NCBI RefSeq assembly: GCF_963678635.1
Contig: NC_087064.1
Location: 66,891,548 to 66,955,547, forward strand
Origin: Symsagittifera roscoffensis
Taxonomy: Eukaryota; Xenacoelomorpha; Acoela; Convolutidae
Reading direction: 5' to 3'
Length of the DNA: 64,000 nucleotides
Shown: positions 12,612 through 22,936 of the stretch, in pieces
How the letters are laid out: every line of letters starts with the position of its first letter
How positions within the stretch are numbered: position 1 is the stretch's first letter
Notes under the pieces: model-generated
The model's database searches: none
What the model was told of the DNA's origin: nothing
The model's input: only the letters and a program-made list of their open reading frames with translations
Position numbers and translations under genes: made by a program

Positions 12612-15148
12612 GTTTATCTTGAGGTGTACTTGTCGACTGATATTCTTTGTTGTTGTTCCGTCCAAGTCCACTTAAGTAAAGGAAAGGAGTTATGAATTAG
12701 CTACTGTTATTTCCCACCAATTTGAGAGATCTCAGGCAAAGCTCATGCATGATGCAAAACTTACAATTTAGCGGATCAAAAATCAGCTGTAAATAAACTA
12801 TCATTTCAATTCTCTTGTAATTTACAAATTAGTTTGCTATTATATTGGTTTCATGGACGCTATAAACTATATTTTTTAGTTTCATATAATAGCAAAATTA
12901 GTTTGAGATCCATAAAATTTTGGCAATATAGGATTATTGTTTTGGAAGACCTCTGAAAACCAATTTAAGCAACTTAAAAAAATGACGACAAAAGTTCATT
13001 TTTTTTGAAATTTGCCCTCCACTCCCTCGAGAATACTCTAGAGCTGCCCCTGATTACATTAATGGTCAGATTTGATATCCCGCGTTTTTCTCTCTGCTTT
13101 AGATTCATTCTCAGAATTTATGACAAGCTGTGAGCTTGAATGAATAACTAGCCGAAATGCCAGTTTTAATTAGCAGCTGACATTTTTCGAAGTGGGCGCT
13201 GAATATTAAATTTAATCACGTCACTTTACCAATTCACTAGCTGAAGGAAACTCTTTTCACGTTTTTTATATGGCGCAAAAACTGTAAAATCAATTTAATT
13301 CTGACAGATATGCAATTGTTATCCCTGTGATAAACATTAAATAAAATTCTTTTTAGCGTTATACAGACACGCAAAGTTTTTCGGAAGCGAGGCAACAATT
13401 AATTAGACAAAGGAAATAAAGCATCAATCTAACCCATTTTAGGGAAGAAACTTTGGCTCCCAGAAGTCAAAAATGACGACAGAACAAGCCATATAGCGTT
13501 CTTAGTGTGGTCTTATGAAAAAAAGATATAGGTCTCCAAAGCCGATAAAATTGCCATGCTAATTGCTTTACATATAGAATTACCGCGAGTTTATTTATAT
13601 TCAAGGCGCCCAAAAGTAACCGTCAAAAAACCTCTTTGCACTTGAGGGCTAAAACAGCAGCTGCGTTTATACAGGGTCGATAAAAACGCAAAATGTTAGA
13701 ATAAGATTTTGATAAGCTGATTTGCGTTTGGCTTTGAATAATTTCATAAAAGTTTGCCAAATATTTGATTTCTACTTTTGAATTATTATCTAGGATAAAA
13801 CATCTTAAATTTGCTAGCTTCCAAAGTTTACTTTACCAATGGGCTGAATTTTCTTAAATTTTACTCTGTTTTGGGCTTGGAACTATTCGTCAATATGTTG
13901 CAAATAGCATCAGTTGTGCTGCAAATTTGAATTAATTTCGATAATTTTTGTAAAGAACTGCATGTCGTTTTTAATTACTTTTCTCATTCACAACATTTTC
14001 AGCTCATCAATTTCTTACGAGCCTACGGCAATTGGTAAAAAACATGAAGTCTAATATTATATCAAAGCTTCTTTTGAGAATTTTTGTTTACTTTTTCCGC
14101 ACCAACAAATAAGAGAAGCTGAATGTCCAAATTGATTTGAACACGTGCTTATTAAAGTTTAAAGAAGATGGTCGCAACTCAAACAGAAGCACAGGTGATT
14201 TGCTGCAGATGAAAGTCAAACAACTTTCTTGTTTTTAGTTGATTTTAAAAAGGAAAAAAAATGTTTATCTCTCTCCTTAATTCTTAAAGTAGTGGACGGC
14301 TGGAATAATCTGCATCCGAGACAGATCGGATAGTGTAAATGAACCACATAAAAAAATCATAAGAACACTGGTTTTTTGCTTCAAAATTTGAGATTGTTTG
14401 TGCAAGCTCAGCTCAAAAAAACATTTCTTTGAAAAAAAATAGCTTCGTTCATAAAAAATTATTTATGTAATGAAAAAAGACTTTTTCACCCCCGTCATAC
14501 TCATATTTTAACTTCACTTTTTGAAAAAAAATATTTTACTGTTGCCATAATAATATGAACATTTTCATGATAATCAACTGAACTATTGTGAACACAATTG
14601 CTCTTCATACTTTACATCATAACATCACGCAATTAGCCATAAAAAATAACGACAACTTAGAAAATGGAAAATTTGAAATGTGGGGAAGCATTGGAAAAGA
14701 GCAAAAAAGCAACTAGACGAAAAAAATGTAAACTCTTTGACAAGCTAAATTTTTTACCAACTTGAATTTTGAATATATTGACCCTCTTCAGTGGGTAATT
14801 TTTATCAAAGTTTCAGGACTGAATATTCTCTGCAATGAATCCAAAGAAAGGACTTTTTTCAAATAAATATGATTTGGCTCCTTAAAAAAATAAGTTTATA
14901 TTTTGGAGAAGAAACAAAATCTTAAAACTTTAAACCTCGCCGAAAACAAGCTGGTAGAAAAACAGAATATTAGCAAAGCAGACATAATGTTTATTCTTAC
15001 TCAATTTAGCGGTATTATTTTTTCAAAAAATTTGATTCACTTGATTAGAAACATTTTTACACGAAATTTCAATTTGCTGCAAAGAAAGAAGTAGGCCATG
15101 TAATCCTTTCTTCTATCCCAATTCCAAATCACTAAAGAGATTTAAAAA
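12612..15148. other. AT-rich DNA, little recognisable
   Basis: No gene is recognised. A short inverted repeat (TTAGTTTGCTATTATAT against ATATAATAGCAAAATTAG) lies at about 12826-12903 and could form a hairpin. A family B right end (CTCGAGAATACTCTAGAGC) lies at about 12980-13050. The remainder shows nothing I can identify. Confidence 0.4.
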
Positions 15149-15276
15149 AAGAAGATTGTTTTGCTATTTACGATACCTTTATCAACGCATAGCATATTTA
15201 GCTCCTAAAGCAAAGAAGATTCTTTTGATGCTCACAACACCTTTATCAAAGCATAGCATATTTAGCTCCTTAAAAT
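15149..15276 (+). repeat. Two-copy tandem repeat of 64 bp
   Basis: Two diverged adjacent copies each contain AAGAAGATT, ACCTTTATCAA and GCATAGCATATTTAGCTCCT. The period is 64 bases (15151 to 15215). Since 64 is not a multiple of three, this is unlikely to be a coding repeat. Confidence 0.65.
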
Positions 15277-15414
15277 CATCAGTTTTTTTCAAAACTGAAA
15301 AATATATGTCAGTAAAAACGAAGAAGTCTGAAGAAAGCAAACAAATAGAAACATTTCATTTTCAAAGACAAAATTATAGCAAATATTTTAAATAAACCAC
15401 AAAATATAATCCAC

Positions 15415-15650
15415 AAAAATTCGATTTTTTAACCAGCATTTTTGACAAAACTTTTTTTATCATTTCAAAGACATTATTGTCCTGAGCTCAAATTTGAAAC
15501 TTTTTGTGAACTTATGGGGGTTTAAAGGTTGTTAATTTGGCTAATATGGGGCAGCTAACTAGCGATGTATTTCGCAATATATATTTGTAGGCGGAGATTT
15601 AATCCCTCTGAGAATTTTTTCCAAAGTAGACTGAGGCTTATTATCTGAAA
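15415..15650 (+). repeat. Family A repeat, partial copy
   Basis: It has central family A boxes only: AACCAGCATTTTTGACA, GTCCTGAGCTCAAATTTGAAA, TATGGGGGTTTAAAGG and GGCGGAGATTTAATCC. The terminal boxes are absent. It stands just before a fuller copy in the same orientation. Confidence 0.6.
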
Positions 15651-15732
15651 ACTTCAAAACTTTGCAATATGGAAAGCAAATCATTTTCATTTTCATTGCA
15701 AGTGGGGAATGGTATTAAAAAACTCAATTTTT

Positions 15733-16209
15733 GTTCCAAGTTTCGAAACGAAAGTAACGGAATATTTGTGCTCGGGGTGGGTTTTTTTCTTCAGACAAAT
15801 TTTGACTTTTTAACTAGCCCTTTTTGACAAATTTTTTTTAGATGATTTGAAAGTTGTTGTTGTCTTCAGCTTAAATTTGAAAGGATATTTTACCTGTGAT
15901 CATTTTTTTCAAAGTTATGGGGGTTTAAAGATTGTCGTTTTGGCCATTTTGGGATAATTAACGCGCGAAATTAGTTCCAAATTGGTTGAAGGAAGCTTAT
16001 ATGCCAAATTGATATGTTAAAGGGAGCAAAATTTATCACTTTGTACTTAATATGGCGTATGGGGGATTGTTTTTACAAAAATTTTCAATTTTAAAAAAGT
16101 TTAGTGGTATTTTATTACCATTTAATTTGTTTTATATTATTACTGCTCAATAGACCTTACCAAGGCTGTCGGAACATTCAGGGTTTCGCCTTGATACGAG
16201 CAGTCTTGC
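15733..16209 (+). repeat. Family A repeat, nearly full copy
   Basis: It starts TTGTTCCAAGTTTCGAAACG, carries the CTCGGGGTGGG box, lacks part of the centre, and ends GCTGTCGGAAC, the hairpin CAGGGTTTCGCCTTG and GAGCAGTCTTG. Confidence 0.65.
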
Positions 16210-18056
16210 TCTATTTACACTTCAAAGAAATCAAAAAGCACTCGGAAGTTTCAGAGCTCTCATTATACACCCCACTCCTTAATATAACTAGCTATTATAG
16301 AGCGAGCGACCCTTATTCATAGTCAAACCGCAGTCCATCATTGAACGTTTAACAACCAACGGCCGATTGAAAGCCGTCTTACCAGGAATTGATTGTATTA
16401 AGCAGACCGAACGACAGCCGAGCACACTTGAAAACTTCAAAAGAATAACTAAAATCAGTCAACTTGTCCACTCGGTGCAGTTTTTTTAGTCAAGATTGAG
16501 GTTACAGAAAAAGTTATTTAATGGGTTTAAATGGAAATAAAGTTAAGTAAATGTTTCAAAAGAATTTTGTCGACCTTTTTTTGTAAGCTCAAAACTCAAA
16601 TGATTTTATCAGAATACAAAAATATATGACCAGAGAAACATTTTTTCATCTATTTGTCTGCTATTTAATGCTTATAAAGTATAGGAAAGTCAAACTACTT
16701 GCAGTTTTCCTAATTTTGGTCAACTTTTATGACCAGAATTTTATTCTGTTTTTCAGGGACTTAGTTATAAATCACATGTCTACACTGTGTTAAACCAAAA
16801 TTAATTTTGCTCCAGATTATGATTTTTACTGATTTCTGGTCAGTTTTTCAAAATCACACAATATCAATAAACTATCCAAGAAAAATCACATGTTAACAAT
16901 AGGCTATCTAAAATATAAGTCGATATAAGTTAAAATGAATTGACTAAGAAAACAAGTTTTTTAAAGACCTGTTTTAATTCAGATTGGAAGCTTCTGCGCG
17001 TCTTCGACTGCAACCAAATAATTACACGCCTACCCCCCTCCCTCCACATCCCAACTTTTATTTGAATAATTTTCTAAACAGCGGCCGATTATTATGAAAT
17101 TTAGCTGACTAATTGAGCTATTTTGAAGACATTTATTCTTCATAAGTCGCATTGAAAACAACTCCATGTTGCACCTCGTTACATTATAAAACTGCTTTGT
17201 ATCCGAAGTGCCGCGTGGGGGGGGGGGAGGGGGCAATACTTGTTTTTTGTAATGCTTTGCTCAGGGTAAAAGTGGGTATCAAGCCTCGCAACTTAAAACG
17301 TGTAATTATACTCACAGATTTTATTGGAACTCTTGATTTGTTCCATTTTGCCTCACCACTAAACCAGAAATCTCCTTCTAATGCTCCTTGAACATCTAAA
17401 ACGAAAAATAAACAGTCTTCATTTGGTGTTGTTTTTTTTGTTGTTTCCGCTTTAATCTTTTCAGCGCCTAAGAAACACAGAAATGAAAAAGAACTTCACA
17501 GCTAATTAATTAATAAAAAGAGTTCCCTTTGGTTCTTACCAACAAAACATCATTTTGCTCAGTTCTTTTTCACAAAAGACATCAATTTGTGGTTCCCTAT
17601 TTTCAACAGAAACAAAACAAGCGAATGAATAATTGAGCAACTGTAAATAAAAAAAAATAGATGCCAAATTTTGAAAAAATAGAATAAAATCAGCTGAACA
17701 AAATGGCTCCAATAAAGATCAAACGTTAATTAATTTTTATGACCGAATGTTCGTCTTTCCGTTACAAGCTTGCAACTGCAAAGTTTTGCTAACTTTTGAG
17801 TTTTTTGCAAGGTGTTTTGTTTCAAGTTTTGTGCATACTGGTTTTTGAGTTTCTGTGCAAACTCGTGCAAAACTGTTTTGTTATAAGTTTTGTGCAAACT
17901 GTTTTCTGAGTTTTTTGCAAAGCTGTTTCGTTCTTGTGAGTTTTTTGCAAGGCTAGCAGAAGTGTGCCTTTGTAGTTAATTGGCTTTGCGGAAAAATTGG
18001 TTAGAATTATTTGCATAAACTCTCCTAATAAGGTTACCCGGTTGCTGTGCAAGTTG
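16210..18056. other. AT-rich DNA left of the Copia element
   Basis: No gene is recognised. A C-rich block at 17030-17055 and a G-rich block (11 G, A, 5 G) at 17217-17233 are roughly complementary and could pair. At about 17790-17955 there are about three degenerate copies of a 55-60 bp unit built from TTTTGAGTTTTTTGCAA and AGTTTTGTGCAAACTG. Open frames through that array are by-products of the repeat. Confidence 0.45.
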
Positions 18057-18395
18057 TGTTGAGGACAGACGAGCTCAATGCCAGACTAGTGAAATACCAG
18101 ACCAAACTCAAGGTCAGACTTGAGCAATAGAAACCTAATTAAAGGTCAACTGGTATAAAACTCAATGCACTCAGACAAGGTCAACTGGTCTGCTGGTATT
18201 TGATAAACTAATTAATTAACTGGTAATTAATTAACTGGTACTATTTGATGCTCAGTTTGTCGTGTCATTTTTATAAACACAATCTCAATTCATTCTTCAA
18301 CAATCAGTATCTCTTCTCTCTCCTCAGTTGAAACCTCAGATAACTCTCAAACCTCTATCCCCTAGTCCTACTTGCTCTAACTCTGAATCTTAACA
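18057..18395 (+). repeat. 5' LTR of the Copia element
   Basis: 339 bp, starting TGTTGAGGACAGACG and ending ACTCTGAATCTTAACA. It contains a TATAAAA box at 18154-18160, a second TATAAA at 18272-18277, and a 15-bp tandem pair of AATTAATTAACTGGT at about 18207-18240. It should hold the promoter for the genomic RNA. Confidence 0.95.
18154..18160 (+). promoter_or_regulatory. Candidate TATA box in the 5' LTR
   Basis: TATAAAA lies 97 bases into the LTR. The copy in the 3' LTR is at 22690-22696. A second TATAAA about 115 bases downstream is an alternative. Which one sets the transcription start cannot be told from sequence alone. Confidence 0.4.
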
Positions 18396-18409
18396 GGTTA
18401 TGGGCCCAG
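18396..18409 (+). promoter_or_regulatory. Primer binding site (initiator-Met tRNA anticodon arm)
   Basis: Directly after the LTR lies GGTTATGGGCCCAG. It is complementary to the anticodon stem-loop of eukaryotic initiator methionine tRNA (CUGGGCCCAUAACC) rather than to the tRNA 3' end. From memory, Drosophila copia has the same site and is primed by a 5' half-molecule of this tRNA. The Copia element here probably primes minus-strand DNA the same way. Confidence 0.8.
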
Positions 18410-18492
18410 ATTTCTAAACTTTTTGATTTAATAATTATTTGATTTCTGTCAGAGTTTTTTTTAGCTTTTATCTAGCCTTTAGCAAAGCAGAG

Positions 18493-19902
18493 ATGGACTT
18501 GAAACTGGCTGGATTCAGTGGAAAGTCTGAAGATTTTCCAGCTTGGTCGACGAAGTTTGTGGCACTGATGCATACCAAAGGCCTGTTCAGGACTGTGATG
18601 GGCAATGACGATCTACCAGAAGCTGAACCTACGCTACCTGAGAATCCGAATGCTGACCAGATGACGGCGTACAACACCAAGATGCAGGAGCGAGCTGTGC
18701 TGATCCAGCAGAGGAAAGACAACCGAAACACAGTGTGGTCACATCTAGCTCTGGTCCTGAACAACACCACACTGATGTACATCAAGAACGACTGCGTGGC
18801 TGCGGATGGCTATGGCGATGGGACGAAGGCCTGGAGACTGCTGCAAGAGAAGTTTTGCAGTGTGGAGAGGCCTACAGTGGTCAGTCTAGTAGGCCAGCTT
18901 GCGAAGCTGCGCCTAGGATCAGAGGAGGATCTCGATGACTACTTCGTTCGAAGTCAAGAGCTGATGACGCGGCTGAGTGAAGCTGGGGAAGCAATTACGG
19001 ACACACTCTTCAATGCGCTCGTGATCAACGGACTGCCTGACAGCTTTGAGCATTTCGTGGTGCAGGAGAGCTTCCAGCCGGCCAAGACTTTTACAGAGCT
19101 GAGAACGAGGTTGAGGAACTATGATGACTCGAGACGAGCTCGATGTGGAGAGAAGACTGGGAATGGACACATAGCTATGCAAGCTGTGAGGAAGAAGAAA
19201 GGAGCGTCGGGTGGTGGCTGTTTTGTGTGCGGTCAGAAGGGTCATTTGGCAAGAGATTGCAGATCCAGAAGTGACAGTGGTCAATCTGGTGCTCGAGGCA
19301 GTGGCTCGAATGAAGCAAGTGGTCCAACTTCAAGGAAGCAAGGGTGCTTCAAGTGTGGACAACAAGGACACTTTGCAAGGGACTGCAAGCAGGCAAAGAC
19401 AGGGTTCTTCAGTTGTTGTGCAACAACCTCAATGAAGGGAGATGATCTCATTGTGGATACGGGATGCACCGATCATGTAGTGCGCGACAAGGCTGTCTTC
19501 TCAAGCTTTGAGAAATGGGATGAGGGGACAACAGTTGAGAATCCGAACGGTACAATATCAAAGATTGAGGGCATAGGCTCGGTGGAAGTGGACATACGAG
19601 ACTGTCAAGATGTGACGAGGAGCTACACTTTCCACAATGTGCTGTTTGTGCCGAGCTACAACGTGAATCTGATGAGTGTGAGCTCAGCAATAGCTAGAGG
19701 GTCTAGTTTCAGCTTTACATCAGACTCTTCTCATCTTGTGGCACCGGATGGTCGACGGCTACCAGTGAAGCAGCGCGGCAAGCTTTTCTTCCTGGAGTGC
19801 AAGTTCAAGAGGAACGCGATGACTCTAGCTACGAAAGCGAAGATGGAGACAAGTAGTGCTAATGCTGTGGCACCGAAGGCTGGGGCATCTCAACAAGCAT
19901 GA
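18493..19902 (+). CDS. Copia Gag-protease polyprotein (ORF1)
   Basis: The frame opens at 18439; I prefer the ATG at 18493 (MDLKLAGFSG, the usual Copia Gag N-terminus), giving 469 residues. Numbering from the longer frame, residues 20-235 are the Copia Gag/capsid region. Two CCHC zinc knuckles follow at 261-274 (CFVCGQKGHLARDC) and 303-316 (CFKCGQQGHFARDC), which bind the packaged RNA. The retropepsin motif is D340-T-G with VDTGCTDH. The frame ends at TGA 19900-19902, inside the sequence that in the +1 frame encodes the integrase zinc-binding start. ORF1 therefore makes capsid, nucleocapsid and protease but no integrase or RT. Gag would form virus-like particles in the cytoplasm and the protease would mature them. 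Confidence 0.9.
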   Translation: MDLKLAGFSGKSEDFPAWSTKFVALMHTKGLFRTVMGNDDLPEAEPTLPENPNADQMTAYNTKMQERAVLIQQRKDNRNTVWSHLALVLNNTTLMYIKNDCVAADGYGDGTKAWRLLQEKFCSVERPTVVSLVGQLAKLRLGSEEDLDDYFVRSQELMTRLSEAGEAITDTLFNALVINGLPDSFEHFVVQESFQPAKTFTELRTRLRNYDDSRRARCGEKTGNGHIAMQAVRKKKGASGGGCFVCGQKGHLARDCRSRSDSGQSGARGSGSNEASGPTSRKQGCFKCGQQGHFARDCKQAKTGFFSCCATTSMKGDDLIVDTGCTDHVVRDKAVFSSFEKWDEGTTVENPNGTISKIEGIGSVEVDIRDCQDVTRSYTFHNVLFVPSYNVNLMSVSSAIARGSSFSFTSDSSHLVAPDGRRLPVKQRGKLFFLECKFKRNAMTLATKAKMETSSANAVAPKAGASQQA

Positions 19903-22585
19903 TCTAATATCAGTTGTTGATGTCGGCGAGCTAGGGTTCTGCGAAGTGTGCACAGTTTCGAAGATGCACGAAGTAGCAATGCCAAAGAAGACAGAGAACA
20001 GGGCAACTGCAGTGGGGCAGCGGGTCTTCAGCGACATCCAGGGACCATTTGAAGTTGCGAGCATGCATGGAGCGCGCTATGCCGTGAGCTTCATTGATGA
20101 CTTCAGCCGTCTGGCAGTGGTCAAGTACCTGGTTAAGAAGAGCGATACTCTTTCGAAGTTCAAAGACTTTGTAGCTGAGCACGGAACACCGAAGTGCTTG
20201 AGAACTGACAACGGAGGTGAGTATTCGTCGAATGCTTTTCGGATGTTCTGTAGAGAAATGCAGGTGAAACAGGAGTTTACAGTACCTAATACTCCGCAAC
20301 AGAATGGCGTGGCAGAGAGGTACAACAGGGTGATAACTGAGATGACTCGATGTCTACTGGCCGATGCAAAGCTCTCAAAGATGTTCTGGGTACGAGCAAT
20401 GTCAACGGCAGTCAGGGTTCGCAACTTGTGTCCTACATCCAGCAATGAGCATCGCATTTCATCAATGGAGATGCATTATGGGAAGCCATCGAAAGTCAAC
20501 TACCTGCGAGTGTTCGGATGCCTGGCGTACTACCTGGACAGAGGAAACCGGCGGAAACTGGATCCGAAAGGCAAGAAGAGCAAGTTCATTGGTTATGACG
20601 AGGAGAGCAAAGCCTACTTGCTGATGGACCTGGAGACAAAGCGAGTGGTACGAGCAAGAAGCGTGACGTTCAATGAAGACATCATTCCAGACGACTTTCT
20701 GGTAGACAGTGAGCAGTCACAAACACTGGGTCTATCAATCGAGGGATGCATTGATGTAGAGGAAACTAGCACGAAGGCCATCACTGAGTCTACCAATAAA
20801 GCGAATGATAGTGGAGCAGCAGCTTCAGTGGGGGTTACGGAAGATGACCCAGTCGAGACTGAAGAATTGGAACCACCTTCCACAGAGCCTCCAGAGCAGA
20901 GGCCAACAGAGATTCCAGAGCAGCGGTCAACTAGAACGCGGAACCCTCCCATCCGATACGGACTGGCTTACACTCATGCTTCAGTGATAGCACAAGAGCC
21001 AAGAAGCTACTTGGAAGCAGTATCTGGACCAGAAAGGGAGCAGTGGCTAGCAGCTATGGCTTTGGAGGTGCAGTCACTGAAGGCAATGGGCACCTGGACA
21101 CTTGTTGATAGACCAAATTCTCGCAAGGTCATTCCTGGACGCTGGGTGCTTGCTGTGAAGAGAGATGCAATGGGACAAGTGGAGCGGTTTAAAGCCAGAT
21201 ACGTGGTGAAGGGTTTTATGCAAGTGGAAGGACTGGACTTCAATGAGACCTTTGCGCCAACCTGTAAACCAGAAACAAAGAGAATACTACTGGCTTTGGG
21301 AGCGCAAGATGATCTTGTACTTCATCAGATGGACGTGAAGTCAGCCTTCCTCAACTCGCCGTTAACAGAAACTGTGTATATGGAACAGCCCGAGGGGTTC
21401 AGCAGCGGGGACAACCAAGTGTGTTTGCTACAACGCAGTATCTATGGGCTGAAGCAGGCAGGAAGGGACTGGTACCAGACGCTGAGCACGTTTCTTCTGG
21501 AGACTGGTTTCACTCGAAGCACCAATGACTTCTGTTTGTTCACGATGAGGGGAATGGATGATGCTATGATCTATGTTCTAGTATGGGTGGATGATATCAT
21601 CATTGGCTGCAAACTGCAAGCAGAAGTTGACAGGGTGAGGGACCGATTCACTGACCGATTCAAGATGGATGATCGCGGTCCATTAGCCTGGTTTTTGAAA
21701 ATGCAGGTCAAACGGGCACCTGGTTCTGTCACTGTGAATCAGTCTCGCTACATTGAAGACTGCTTGGAGCGCTTTGGGTTGGCTGACTGCAAACCAGTAG
21801 GGACACCAGCTGATATCAGCAATCAGTTGACGAAGAAGGACTGCCCTGGAGCGGGCTCAGAAGAAGCAGTGGCAATGCAGCGTGAGGACTACAGAGGCAT
21901 AGTGGGCTCGTTATTGTACATAGCCAAGCAAACGAGGCCAGACATCCTAGCTACTGTGACTCAACTTTCACGGTTTCTGGAGAATCCTGGGAGAACACAC
22001 TGGGTGGCTGCTAAGAGAGTACTGCGATACCTGAAAGGAACCAAAGATCTGGAGCTGTGCTACATCAAAGATCCTGATGGGTTCAACCTTTATGGTTCAG
22101 CAGATGCTGACTGGGCTGGTGACGTTGATGACAGAAGGTCAACAACAGGCTACAGTTTTCATGTGCAGCGGTCAGGAGCAGCAATCAGCTGGAGTACCAA
22201 GAAGCAACCTACTGCAGCAATATCTACCAGCGAAGCTGAGTATCAAGCAATGGCAGCGGCTGTTCAGGAAGGCCTCTACTTACGATCCCTACTCAATGAG
22301 ATGGATATGACGTGTGATGGTCCAACTGTGATCAACGAGGACAACCAGAGCTGCATCAAGATGTGCAAAAATCCCGTAATGCAGAAGCGTACAAAGCACA
22401 TTGATGTCAAGTATCACTTTGTCCGAGAGCGGGTCGAGGATGGAACATTTGCGCTCGAGTACTGTCCAACCGAAAACATGGAGGCTGACTTGTTGACGAA
22501 ATCCCTGAGCAAGGCAAAGGTGGATCAACATCGTCGAACGCTGATGGGTTGCAGCCTGACATTGGACAAAGCCAATTCAGCCTGA
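19856..22585 (+). CDS. Copia integrase-reverse transcriptase-RNase H (ORF2)
   Basis: The frame is open from 19829, shifted +1 relative to ORF1 and overlapping it by 71 nt. The first ATG is at 19862, but production by frameshifting is more likely than independent initiation. Numbering from 19856: the zinc-binding domain (HRRLGH, CEVC) is at 6-32; the integrase core is D60, D118, E154, with the standard 35 residues between the last two; GKP/KS linker motifs follow to about 290. RT spans about 400-650 with D493 (QMDVKSAF) and D579-D580 (WVDD). RNase H spans about 740-890 with SADADWAGD, STSEAEYQA and EDNQS. The stop is TGA at 22583-22585, abutting the polypurine tract. No internal stop or further shift is visible. 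It copies the RNA into DNA and inserts it in the nucleus. Confidence 0.92.
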   Translation: MLMLWHRRLGHLNKHDLISVVDVGELGFCEVCTVSKMHEVAMPKKTENRATAVGQRVFSDIQGPFEVASMHGARYAVSFIDDFSRLAVVKYLVKKSDTLSKFKDFVAEHGTPKCLRTDNGGEYSSNAFRMFCREMQVKQEFTVPNTPQQNGVAERYNRVITEMTRCLLADAKLSKMFWVRAMSTAVRVRNLCPTSSNEHRISSMEMHYGKPSKVNYLRVFGCLAYYLDRGNRRKLDPKGKKSKFIGYDEESKAYLLMDLETKRVVRARSVTFNEDIIPDDFLVDSEQSQTLGLSIEGCIDVEETSTKAITESTNKANDSGAAASVGVTEDDPVETEELEPPSTEPPEQRPTEIPEQRSTRTRNPPIRYGLAYTHASVIAQEPRSYLEAVSGPEREQWLAAMALEVQSLKAMGTWTLVDRPNSRKVIPGRWVLAVKRDAMGQVERFKARYVVKGFMQVEGLDFNETFAPTCKPETKRILLALGAQDDLVLHQMDVKSAFLNSPLTETVYMEQPEGFSSGDNQVCLLQRSIYGLKQAGRDWYQTLSTFLLETGFTRSTNDFCLFTMRGMDDAMIYVLVWVDDIIIGCKLQAEVDRVRDRFTDRFKMDDRGPLAWFLKMQVKRAPGSVTVNQSRYIEDCLERFGLADCKPVGTPADISNQLTKKDCPGAGSEEAVAMQREDYRGIVGSLLYIAKQTRPDILATVTQLSRFLENPGRTHWVAAKRVLRYLKGTKDLELCYIKDPDGFNLYGSADADWAGDVDDRRSTTGYSFHVQRSGAAISWSTKKQPTAAISTSEAEYQAMAAAVQEGLYLRSLLNEMDMTCDGPTVINEDNQSCIKMCKNPVMQKRTKHIDVKYHFVRERVEDGTFALEYCPTENMEADLLTKSLSKAKVDQHRRTLMGCSLTLDKANSA

Positions 22586-22592
22586 GTGGGGG
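22584..22592 (+). promoter_or_regulatory. Polypurine tract of the Copia element
   Basis: GAGTGGGGG ends immediately before the 3' LTR and overlaps the ORF2 stop codon by two bases. It is the expected primer for plus-strand DNA synthesis after RNase H digestion. Confidence 0.85.
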
Positions 22593-22931
22593 TGTTGAGG
22601 ACAGACGAGCTCAATGCCAGACTAGTGAAATAGCAGACCAAACTCAAGGTCAGACTTGAGCAATAGAAACCTAATTAAAGGTCAACTGGTATAAAACTCA
22701 ATGCACTCAGACAAGGTCAACTGGTCTGCTGGTATTTGATAAACTAATTAATTAACTGGTAATTAATTAACTGGTACTATTTGATGCTCAGTTTGTCGTG
22801 TCATTTTTATAAACACAATCTCAATTCATTCTTCAACAATCAGTATCTCTTCTCTCTCCTCAGTTGAAACCTCAGATAACTCTCAAACCTCTATCCCCTA
22901 GTCCTACTTGCTCTAACTCTGAATCTTAACA
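22593..22931 (+). repeat. 3' LTR of the Copia element
   Basis: 339 bp, identical to the 5' LTR except for G at 22633 (C at 18097). The target duplication AGTTG follows at 22932-22936. No canonical AATAAA is present inside it. Confidence 0.95.
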
Positions 22932-22936
22932 AGTTG

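Larger units (their letters stand above)
18057..22931 (+). mobile_element. Complete young Ty1/copia LTR retrotransposon
   Basis: The element is 4875 bp. It has two 339-bp LTRs with TG...CA ends and a perfect 5-bp target duplication AGTTG at 18052-18056 and 22932-22936. Domain order is Gag, zinc knuckles, protease, integrase, reverse transcriptase, RNase H; integrase before RT defines the Copia group. A primer site follows the 5' LTR and a polypurine tract precedes the 3' LTR. The LTRs differ at one position (C at 18097, G at 22633), so the insertion is recent. The internal region is much more balanced in base composition than the AT-rich DNA around it. All catalytic motifs are present. The one oddity is the frame change between protease and integrase. 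Confidence 0.95.

Noticed and set aside
17822-18052. 76-codon minus-strand frame next to the Copia element
   Set aside because: It is produced by the degenerate 55-60 bp tandem array, not by a gene.
19448-20457. Long antisense frames across the Copia coding region
   Set aside because: They mirror strongly coding, G+C-balanced sequence on the plus strand and have no recognisable domains.
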